Of a stretch of 8,430 nucleotides of DNA, positions 1 through 4,858 are shown piece after piece. The number at the start of each line of letters is the position of its first letter. Position 1 is the stretch's first letter. Source of the stretch: JBKHBQ01 sp046542305 (lineage in GTDB: Bacteria; Bacteroidota; Bacteroidia; Bacteroidales; 4484-276); NCBI GenBank assembly GCA_046542305.1, contig JBKHBQ010000175.1, forward strand, positions 1 to 8,430. The letters are read 5' to 3'. The notes below the pieces were generated by a model. That model searched no databases. It was not told where the DNA came from and saw only the letters and a list, made by a program, of their open reading frames with translations. A program made the translations under genes and the position numbers.

Positions 1-570
1 TTGAGTTACAAGGTTTGCTTTGGTTGGGGATGGCAAATCGTTGAATACCAGATATTCCTCAAAACCAAGTGGAAATGTATTGATAGCGAGGAAACGTCCA
101 CTGAGTGCTGTTCCAAATTCCCTGCTTAAAAGTTTTGATGAAGATCCGGTTACATAAAAATGGGCCCTGCCTAATTCATAGCCGGTAAGTACCCATTTTT
201 CCCATTGCGCTACATTTTGCACCTCATCCAGAAAAATGTGTGGCTTTGCACCATCGTTAACAAATTCCTGATACACTTCCAAAATCTGCTCCAGCACATT
301 GCTGTTTAGATCTGCCCCAAATCTTGGGTCCTCAAAATTCACGAAGAGCATCTCCTTTTTTTCTACGCCCTTATTATGGAGTTCCCGAATATGATTGATT
401 AACAAAGTAGATTTGCCTGAGCGGCGGATTCCTCTTAATACGATTACTTCTCCACTGGTGAGGTAATGGTTTATCTTTTCCTGGTAGGCCGCTCTTAAAA
501 AATACTCAGGAATTGGTTTATCCCAGTAATTCCAATCGTTAAGTATGCCAAATAATTTACTCTTATCCAT
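1..570 (-). CDS. AAA-family ATPase of the AAA_14/DUF4143 type, N-terminal part (runs off the window)
   Basis: The 190 visible residues are the N-terminal ATPase half of a protein that continues past the window edge. The start is the ATG at 570 (MDKSKLFGILNDW). The Walker A motif is GIRRSGKST at residues 47-55. The Walker B motif is HIFLDEVQ at 111-118, with the acidic pair D115/E116. The sensor-like TGSSS lies at 141-145, followed by LSGR at 156-159 and FPLGFEEY at 166-173. This order (GxRRxGKST, FLDEVQ, GSSS, L.GR, PL.F.E) is characteristic of the bacterial AAA_14 plus DUF4143 ATPases, which usually run to about 380-420 residues and are often found in variable chromosomal positions. Their cellular role is poorly defined, so no specific substrate is proposed. 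The frame is open through base 1. Upstream it has a good Bacteroidota-type promoter overlapped by two repeated palindrome-like elements. The family call is firm; the function is unknown. Confidence 0.9.
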   Translation of the reverse strand, partial: MDKSKLFGILNDWNYWDKPIPEYFLRAAYQEKINHYLTSGEVIVLRGIRRSGKSTLLINHIRELHNKGVEKKEMLFVNFEDPRFGADLNSNVLEQILEVYQEFVNDGAKPHIFLDEVQNVAQWEKWVLTGYELGRAHFYVTGSSSKLLSREFGTALSGRFLAINTFPLGFEEYLVFNDLPSPTKANLVTQ

Positions 571-591
571 TGTGATTTGAAGATTTGAAGA

Positions 592-624
592 CAAAAATAA
601 ATTATTTCAGTTAACAGAAACAAA
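592..624 (-). promoter_or_regulatory. Promoter of the ATPase gene (TTTG-N21-TATTTTTG)
   Basis: On the minus strand, TTTG (624-621) is followed after 21 nt by TATTTTTG (599-592). This fits the Bacteroidota primary-sigma pattern of TTTG, a spacer of about 19-21 nt, and TAnnTTTG. The -7 element lies about 22 nt upstream of the ATG at 570. The spacer is occupied exactly by one copy of the 24-bp repeated element, so a protein bound there would compete directly with RNA polymerase. The promoter is inferred from consensus only. Confidence 0.6.
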
Positions 625-653
625 AATCTATAAATTATTTCAGTTAACAGAAA
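597..653. repeat. Two direct copies of a 24-bp near-palindromic element (candidate operator)
   Basis: Identical 24-bp copies lie at 597-620 and 630-653, a period of 33 bp or about three helical turns. The core TTTCAGTTAACAGAAA is an imperfect inverted repeat around GTTAAC; only the two symmetrical A positions flanking the core break the symmetry. The copies lie within and just upstream of the predicted ATPase promoter. Duplicated, helically phased, palindromic sites at this position are typical of operators for a dimeric repressor. The binding protein cannot be identified from the window; autoregulation by the ATPase product or a partner is possible. Confidence 0.6.
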
Positions 654-698
654 TCCAACAGTAAGTATTATTCATGAAGTATTTTGAGGCTAACGAAA

Positions 699-881
699 AT
701 GTATCAGGGTCAAAAAAAGATGGGCCTGAAAGTTACAGGTACATTTGGTGTCCTCATTAAAGCAAATCAAATCGGATTGTTTAATGAATTAAAACCTTTG
801 CTGGATGAATTATCTGAAAAACAGGTTTGGATGGGCGAGAAACTCAAGCATGAAATTTTATTAAAGGCTGGTGAATTATAG
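699..881 (+). pseudogene. C-terminal remnant of a DUF3368 PIN-like protein
   Basis: The frame from the ATG at 699 encodes 60 residues, beginning MYQGQKKMGLKVTGTFGVL. From GLKVTGTFGVLIKANQIGL through KPLLDEL to the end (LLKAGEL) it matches the C-terminal third of DUF3368 family proteins. Those are PIN-domain-like predicted RNases of roughly 150-160 residues, commonly paired with UPF0175 antitoxins. The N-terminal two thirds, with the first catalytic acidic residues, are absent. No trace of them or of a UPF0175 partner is seen upstream, where the ATPase promoter lies instead. This is most likely a decayed toxin remnant and not a functional small gene. The frame could be opened further to a TTG at 684, but family similarity begins only near 717. 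It is the only recognisable coding sequence on the plus strand and converges on the hicBA-side genes. Confidence 0.72.
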
Positions 882-904
882 AAGGAGGAGATCTTAATAA
901 TAAC

Positions 905-1187
905 TGAAAGAAACAGGATCGTGGTCGCAACTTCAAGCACCCTTTTCTGCAACCATCCTCACCAGATCGGCCGGGCCGTGGTGGTGTCCTTCGTCGAGGT
1001 GCTTGTGTGCTTCGAAAAGGTCGATGATGTTCAGCCCGGCGAAATCTTCCTCAAGAATCTTTTTTGAATACAACAGGTTTACATCGGGCGGGCCGCCGGA
1101 GTGGTTATGGATTTGTTTCTTTTCGAAGGATTCGATCAGTACCCTGCCGCGGGGCTTCAGCGATTCGATCACCTGGCGGTGAAAACG
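905..1187. repeat. Left 283-bp direct repeat flanking hicBA
   Basis: This segment matches 1728-2010 without gaps at an offset of 823 bp. I count five mismatches, at 1131, 1134, 1140, 1149 and 1151, giving 278/283 identical. The repeat comprises the last ~255 bp of the methyltransferase reading frame plus 28 bp beyond its stop codon. At its right end, four more bases (CATT, 1188-1191) match 2017-2020 if a 6-bp gap (2011-2016) is allowed. Confidence 0.95.
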
Positions 1188-1190
1188 CAT
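933..1190 (-). pseudogene. Truncated duplicate of the SAM methyltransferase (C-terminal 85 residues)
   Basis: This reading frame duplicates residues 114-200 of the intact methyltransferase at 1756-2358, minus two codons at its start (M-R-F-H instead of M-R-K-R-F-H). It lacks the SAM-binding motif I, the following acidic residue and motif IV, so it cannot be a methyltransferase. One substitution changes KPGGR to KPRGR. Its ATG lies 1 nt after the hicA stop codon (TGAAATG), so it could be translated by coupling as a third cistron of the hicBA operon. A folded product is unlikely. It is best read as a duplication by-product. Confidence 0.85.
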
Positions 1191-1191
1191 T

Positions 1192-1416
1192 TCAAAACAA
1201 ATCCTCAAGTTCTTCCTTGCTGATATCGGCTTGCTTTAAAATAGACCAAAAGGTGCCTTTTGGTAAATCTTTATTGTGCATCGGAATTACAACCCGCTGT
1301 CCGGTAGAATGATGAATATAAATATGGTGGCTTCCCTTAGTTCGGTCGAGTACAAACCCTTTCCTGAGTAAAATTCTAATGAGTGATTTGGGTGTAAAGG
1401 ATGGTAGTTTTTTCAT
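1192..1416 (-). CDS. hicA: HicA family toxin (mRNA interferase)
   Basis: This 74-residue protein has the HicA (YcfA-like) pattern. It starts with KLPSFTPKSLIRILLRKGF, has the catalytic-histidine motif TKGSHHIY with H30 as the expected catalytic residue, and continues with RVVIPMHNKDLPKGTFWSILKQADISKEE. HicA toxins have a small double-stranded-RNA-binding-like fold; once free of HicB they cut mRNAs and stop translation. All key positions are present and the length is normal, so the toxin looks intact. Its ATG overlaps the hicB stop by 4 nt (ATGA, 1413-1416), so translation is coupled and antitoxin is made first. The stop codon lies only 4 bp from the edge of the left direct repeat, which leaves almost no native 3' flank. 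Confidence 0.93.
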   Translation of the reverse strand: MKKLPSFTPKSLIRILLRKGFVLDRTKGSHHIYIHHSTGQRVVIPMHNKDLPKGTFWSILKQADISKEELEDLF

Positions 1417-1649
1417 GCGCTCGCCGGCAAGGTGATGGTATATTCAAGTTTGTTATCATCTGAAGGGATTTCTTCACCATGAGCCTCAAGACTTTCAAGA
1501 TAGAGTTCAATGGCTTCCCTGGCCATATCCAAGGCATGATCGATATTTTCTCCGTAGGTTACACAACCCTGCAGGGCAGGAACTGTGACGGTGTAACCTC
1601 CTTCGGGCTCCTTTTGCAGGAATACCTTATATGACAAATGCTTTTTCAT
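1413..1649 (-). CDS. hicB: HicB family antitoxin (short form, no DNA-binding domain)
   Basis: The 78 residues form a HicB partial-RNase-H-fold domain: YKVFLQKEPEGGYTVTVPALQGCVTYGENIDHALDMAREAIELYLESLEAHGEEIP. The GGYxVxVPxLxGC and EAIELYLE stretches are typical of the family. Such antitoxins bind HicA and block its active site. Many HicB proteins carry a C-terminal helix-turn-helix or ribbon-helix-helix domain that represses the operon. Here the protein ends about 15 residues after the core (NKLEYTITLPASA), so operon autorepression by HicB itself is doubtful. It is the first gene of the pair and overlaps hicA by 4 nt. A TATCTTTG element lies 57 nt upstream of its start. The antitoxin-first order and overlap support a functional pair. 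Confidence 0.92.
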   Translation of the reverse strand: MKKHLSYKVFLQKEPEGGYTVTVPALQGCVTYGENIDHALDMAREAIELYLESLEAHGEEIPSDDNKLEYTITLPASA

Positions 1650-1705
1650 CCAGCTAAAGTTTTTGTTTTTCTTTGGATTTTAATCACAACCTGTTACTTA
1701 AAACA

Positions 1706-1736
1706 CAAAGATACGCTTAAATATTTTTGAAAGAAA
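1706..1736 (-). promoter_or_regulatory. Predicted hicBA promoter (TTTC-N19-TATCTTTG)
   Basis: TATCTTTG (1713-1706, minus strand) is a perfect TAnnTTTG -7 element. A 3-of-4 match to the -33 element, TTTC (1736-1733), lies 19 nt upstream. The -7 element is in the module-specific DNA, while the -33 match lies inside the right direct repeat. The promoter would therefore be a hybrid across the insertion boundary. The 5' leader would be about 50 nt. Readthrough from the upstream methyltransferase gene is an alternative source of transcript, since I see no terminator between them. Confidence 0.55.
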
Positions 1737-2010
1737 CAGGATCGTGGTCGCAACTTCAAGCACCCTTTTCTGCAACCATCCTCACCAGATCGGCCGGGCC
1801 GTGGTGGTGTCCTTCGTCGAGGTGCTTGTGTGCTTCGAAAAGGTCGATGATGTTCAGCCCGGCGAAATCTTCCTCAAGAATCTTTTTTGAATACAACAGG
1901 TTTACATCGGGCGGGCCGCCGGAGTGGTTATGGATTTGTTTCTTTTCGAAGGACTCAATCAGCACCCTGCCACCGGGCTTCAGCGATTCGATCACCTGGC
2001 GGTGAAAACG
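1728..2010. repeat. Right 283-bp direct repeat flanking hicBA (3' end of the intact methyltransferase)
   Basis: This is the partner of 905-1187. It lies inside the intact methyltransferase gene and extends 28 bp past its stop codon. The 540 bp between the repeats (1188-1727) hold only hicA, hicB and the -7 part of their promoter. Recombination between the repeats would delete 823 bp and leave one uninterrupted methyltransferase gene. Confidence 0.95.
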
Positions 2011-2358
2011 TTTGCGCATTCCTTCGGGCAGGTGAAGGAAAACCAGTGCAATCAGGTCGTAGGCCGCCGGTTGGGGGTTGAAATTGGCCACATCCAGCAG
2101 CGTGTAGTTTACAGCTACCTGTTCGGCTGCAGCAAAACCCAGGGCTTTCTGCCGCGCTACGCTGCTGCTGTCGAAGGCATCTACCTGCCATCCTTTCTTT
2201 GCGGCATACACTGCATTGCGGCCTTCGCCTTCAGCAGGAAGGAGCAGCCTGCCGGGTTCATTCAGGCCATCAAGATAAACGGCGAAAAACCGGTTGGGCT
2301 TTTCGCCGTAAAAAAAATCTTCACCCGAAAAACGGATGTCCCATTTGTTCACAAGCAT
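1756..2358 (-). CDS. Class I SAM-dependent methyltransferase (TehB-like), substrate unknown
   Basis: This 200-residue protein has the Rossmann methyltransferase motifs in order. Motif I is LLLPAEGEGRNAVYAAKKG (38-56), where the usual first glycine/cysteine region is replaced by PAE as in one TehB-like subgroup. The ribose-binding acidic residue is at VDAFD (59-63), the adenine-side aspartate at LLDV (87-90), motif IV at YDLIALVFLHL (100-110), and the post-motif strand at KPGGRVLIESF (127-137). The tail HHHGPADLVRMVAEK resembles those of TehB/tellurite-resistance-like small-molecule methyltransferases. The length is normal and the gene looks intact. The ATG overlaps the pepE stop by 1 nt (TAATG at 2360-2356), so the two are almost certainly translated from one mRNA. 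Its 3' end is duplicated on the far side of hicBA. The substrate cannot be told from sequence; thiols or metalloid-type acceptors are possibilities from the family. Confidence 0.88.
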   Translation of the reverse strand: MLVNKWDIRFSGEDFFYGEKPNRFFAVYLDGLNEPGRLLLPAEGEGRNAVYAAKKGWQVDAFDSSSVARQKALGFAAAEQVAVNYTLLDVANFNPQPAAYDLIALVFLHLPEGMRKRFHRQVIESLKPGGRVLIESFEKKQIHNHSGGPPDVNLLYSKKILEEDFAGLNIIDLFEAHKHLDEGHHHGPADLVRMVAEKGA

Positions 2359-3098
2359 TATTTTTTAAGCAGAAATCCGATATCTGCACCAATTTCGAAT
2401 TCCTGCGGTTCTTTTCCGAAGTTGAAAACGCGGAGCGGCTTATTGCCTTTCAGTTCGATCTTGTCGTCCTCGATCCAGAATAGCGATGCTTCGCGCAGAC
2501 CTGCCACGGTCATCTGGCGGTTCACCACCAGAAATTCTTCGATGCGCTGCTGGCGCGTTTCGCCGCCATGCCCTTCGGGATTGGCGTCGAGGTAGTGCGG
2601 GTTGATCTGGAACGGGATCAGGTTGAGGCAGTCGAAGCTGGCAGGCTCGATAATGGGCATGTCGTTGGTGGTTTTCAGGGCAGGACAGGCCACATTCGAG
2701 CCGGCGCTCCATCCCATGTAGTGCATACCTTCGGTTACCTTTTTGCGGATAGCGTCCATAATGCCGGTTTTGTGCATCATGTGCACCAGGTGGAAGGTGT
2801 TTCCGCCGCCCACTGCAATGGCTTCGGCTTTATTTACGGCTGCCACCGGATCTTCCTCGTGATGAATGGAATGAATGTTCAGTCCCAGTTCGCTGTAAAC
2901 CGACTGCACTTTCTGCTCGTACACATCGTAGGATTTGTCGAGGCTTTCGTCCGACAGGCCAACACCGGCATAAGGTACAAACAATACATCTTTTATGCCT
3001 GTGGGTTCCATAAATTCCTTGATGTATCCGCGGCACCAGCCCAGGTATGCTTCCCCGTAATTTGTTGAGTTGCTGATCAGCAGTAATCTTCTTTTCAT
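2358..3098 (-). CDS. pepE: Peptidase E (alpha-aspartyl dipeptidase), family S51
   Basis: This 246-residue protein is full length for PepE. The enzyme is a cytoplasmic serine peptidase that cleaves dipeptides with N-terminal aspartate, helping to recycle peptides. The nucleophile Ser131 is in the elbow GWSAGSN (129-135). Asp146 in TTNDMPI and His168 in QINPHY complete a triad; the spacing (15 and 22 residues) matches Salmonella PepE Ser120/Asp135/His157. The AVGGGNTFHLVHMM segment (95-108) is also characteristic. The start MKRRLLLISNS is the expected family N-terminus. No Shine-Dalgarno sequence is seen, as is usual in Bacteroidota. The gene heads a two-gene unit with the methyltransferase. 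Confidence 0.95.
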   Translation of the reverse strand: MKRRLLLISNSTNYGEAYLGWCRGYIKEFMEPTGIKDVLFVPYAGVGLSDESLDKSYDVYEQKVQSVYSELGLNIHSIHHEEDPVAAVNKAEAIAVGGGNTFHLVHMMHKTGIMDAIRKKVTEGMHYMGWSAGSNVACPALKTTNDMPIIEPASFDCLNLIPFQINPHYLDANPEGHGGETRQQRIEEFLVVNRQMTVAGLREASLFWIEDDKIELKGNKPLRVFNFGKEPQEFEIGADIGFLLKK

Positions 3099-3136
3099 AA
3101 CAGAGTACTTTTTACCATTAAACTTTTGTGAATATG

Positions 3137-3144
3137 CAAAGATG
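3137..3144 (-). promoter_or_regulatory. Possible -7 element for pepE (CATCTTTG)
   Basis: In the 123-bp gap between the TPR gene stop (3222) and the pepE start, the minus strand has CATCTTTG, one base off TAnnTTTG, 38 nt before the pepE ATG. Only a weak CTTG is found about 18 nt upstream for the -33 element. No convincing terminator for the TPR gene was found in the same gap, so readthrough into pepE remains possible. Confidence 0.3.
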
Positions 3145-3221
3145 GCATTTTATTTTAGATGACAAGGCAATTTATGCAAGAAAATCGTTGCTTGATACTG
3201 CTGTAAGTGCCGTGGGTGCAG

Positions 3222-4736
3222 CTAACGACGCAGCTTTTCTATTTCGCGCGATATCCCTTCCTTAAAATTGGAAATGCCAAGCCGGTTGTAAATATCCATG
3301 GCATAGGTGAAAGATGTAAGGGCATCTTCAGGGCGGCCGGACTCGTTCAATCCAAGGCCTTGTTCATAATAGCTCCAGGCAAGTTCTTCGAGCAGCCGGT
3401 GGACGTCTCCGGCGGTAAGTATCAGCGATTTGTTTTCCTGCTGGAAATGTGCTGCCCTTTCCAGGTATTTTTCTGCCATTTCGAGGTTTTGATTTTGCAT
3501 GGCAGAAGATGCCACTTTCAGGTAAGCATCATAAATGCCGTACTTGGCCTGTGCCAGACGTTTGAATAATTCCAGCCCGCAATCGGTGCCCTGCATCATG
3601 GCACATAGTGTTTCCGCATTTTCAAGGATCATCAGGGCTTTGGTGTAATTTTCGCCCTTCATGAACAGATCGGCTGTGCCGAGATAATTACGATACACCT
3701 CTTTGCAGAAACCCGATGCCGCCTGTTCATCACAGTTAAATACATCCACGATTTCCCGGGCCATTTGGTCCCAATCGCCGGGATTTGTGAAAAACCGGGC
3801 AGCTTGCTGATACACTGGCCCGTAATAGTAATGCGTATTCTCCAGGGCATTCAGGTAATCGATCTGGAGGGTGGCGAGCCGCGCGGCAGCAAATTGATAT
3901 TCATCTTCAAAATTAACGTCCAGTGTGTCTGCATTCCGCTCAAACAGGGTATTCAGTCGCCGCACATTCGAGTGCAGGATGCGTTTAATTTCCGAAAGCG
4001 CTGCCAGGTGCTCGAGAGGGATTTCGAAATCCTGTGCCTCCGTACCTTCGTTGAGCAGGTGCCAGAAGCGGTTCAGGTCGTAAATATCCATGTAGGTGCT
4101 CAGCAGATTGGTGCCGGCATCGGGATCTATTTTTTCCGCTTTACCAATAAAGGATTTTCCCAACTCCAGAAAAGCCATCCAATTATTGATGGCTGCAATT
4201 CGCGCTGCAAAGATTTCCTTGTTCTCTTCCCTGTAGTTGAACCTGAAATCGGAAATATTTATGTCCAGGGCATCCTCATTGGATAGTTGTTCGCGGAATG
4301 CAAGCTCCACAGGTGATTCAACCGGTGCATCCGTAACGCTAAACTCTTCGATCAGAACATCGTCTTTGTAGGCAGAAACCCTGAAACTGCAGTGGGAGGG
4401 GATCAATACATCGCTCAGGTCGAAGGATTTGTAATAAATATCTCCGTCAAGTCGGTCGGGTAAAATCCTGCACTGAAGATAGGACTGTCCGTTGTGGTGA
4501 GTGTTGATCGAAAATTCCTGTACAAATTCCACATCATACCGCGTATGGTACAGGTTCAGGTAATTGATCCTTGCAATTTCGTTTACGAAATAGTTCTGCA
4601 ATCCGGCAGATTCCGCTGTTTTATAGCTGAAGCTGTAGGTGCGGGTTTCGCTGTGGCTGAAGCCCGGATATCCGTCGGCCAGTGCCTGCCCAAGCAAAAG
4701 ATAAAATAGTATAGTTCCAAAAAGTTGTTTCATCAT
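3222..4736 (-). CDS. Exported TPR-containing protein of unknown function
   Basis: The protein has 504 residues from the ATG at 4736; a second ATG at 4733 is equally plausible. Residues 1-20 are a signal peptide (MMKQLFGTILFYLLLGQALA, cleavage before DG), with no lipobox cysteine, so the product is probably periplasmic or secreted. Residues ~28-140 are rich in alternating polar/hydrophobic segments and look beta-rich. Residues ~170-500 are helical. TPR-like helix pairs can be made out at about 351-384, 395-432 (AEKYLERAAHF) and 448-485 (SYYEQGLGLNESGRPEDALTSFTYAMDIY). TPR arrays mediate protein-protein contacts; no enzymatic motif is visible. The frame stays open nine codons further, to an ATG at 4763. 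That start is unlikely, because it would lie upstream of the expected transcription start and would put MYLCSFRFW ahead of the signal peptide. Four cysteine-containing segments downstream of the signal might form disulfides. The family is not recognised. Confidence 0.78.
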   Translation of the reverse strand: MMKQLFGTILFYLLLGQALADGYPGFSHSETRTYSFSYKTAESAGLQNYFVNEIARINYLNLYHTRYDVEFVQEFSINTHHNGQSYLQCRILPDRLDGDIYYKSFDLSDVLIPSHCSFRVSAYKDDVLIEEFSVTDAPVESPVELAFREQLSNEDALDINISDFRFNYREENKEIFAARIAAINNWMAFLELGKSFIGKAEKIDPDAGTNLLSTYMDIYDLNRFWHLLNEGTEAQDFEIPLEHLAALSEIKRILHSNVRRLNTLFERNADTLDVNFEDEYQFAAARLATLQIDYLNALENTHYYYGPVYQQAARFFTNPGDWDQMAREIVDVFNCDEQAASGFCKEVYRNYLGTADLFMKGENYTKALMILENAETLCAMMQGTDCGLELFKRLAQAKYGIYDAYLKVASSAMQNQNLEMAEKYLERAAHFQQENKSLILTAGDVHRLLEELAWSYYEQGLGLNESGRPEDALTSFTYAMDIYNRLGISNFKEGISREIEKLRR

Positions 4737-4752
4737 CCAAAAACGAAAACTA

Positions 4753-4760
4753 CAAAGGTA
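4753..4760 (-). promoter_or_regulatory. -7 promoter element of the TPR gene (TACCTTTG)
   Basis: TACCTTTG (4760-4753, minus strand) is a perfect TAnnTTTG element. Transcription would begin at about 4746-4748, leaving a leader of only about 10 nt before the ATG at 4736. This excludes the more upstream ATG at 4763 as the start for this promoter. No good -33 TTTG is present at the expected distance; the bases there are GC-rich (around CGGG). The site lies just after the terminator of the upstream gene, as expected for a new transcription unit. Confidence 0.55.
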
Positions 4761-4796
4761 CAATTTGTAATTAACCCCGCCCGATGAATTTAATTG

Positions 4797-4828
4797 TAAA
4801 AGCCCTGCAGTTTTTAAAGCTGCAGGGC
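4797..4828 (-). terminator. Rho-independent terminator of the T9SS surface-protein gene
   Basis: GCCCTGCAG (4802-4810) and CTGCAGGGC (4820-4828) form a perfect 9-bp GC-rich stem. Three further pairs (one G-U) can close it to a 3-nt loop. In the minus-strand transcript the stem is followed by UUUU and an AU-rich stretch. It lies 31 bp past the stop codon of the large gene and upstream of the TPR gene promoter, so it separates the two units. Confidence 0.85.
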
Positions 4829-4858
4829 CAAAGAGATTCAGGTTGTATTTCGGACCTG

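Noticed and set aside
881..903. Strong Shine-Dalgarno-like GAAGGAGGAG after the DUF3368 remnant
   Set aside because: No start codon with an open frame follows at a suitable distance. The following bases run into stop codons and then into the antisense side of the methyltransferase repeat.
1413..1649. HicB truncated by mutation because it lacks a DNA-binding domain
   Set aside because: Short HicB-like antitoxins of about 70-80 residues without this domain are common, and the clean ATGA overlap with hicA argues that the end is native.
1188..1727. Insertion sequence or transposon around hicBA
   Set aside because: No transposase is present, there are no terminal inverted repeats at the edges, and the flanking repeats are 283 bp long and coding, far longer than target-site duplications.
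905..2010. Diversity-generating retroelement (template/variable repeat pair) explanation for the near-identical repeats
   Set aside because: The five differences are not confined to adenine positions of one copy, no reverse transcriptase gene is nearby, and the changes are mostly silent.
1924..3068. Long open frames on the plus strand opposite the methyltransferase and pepE
   Set aside because: They lie antisense to clearly recognised genes, show no family resemblance, and are explained by the codon bias of the minus-strand genes.
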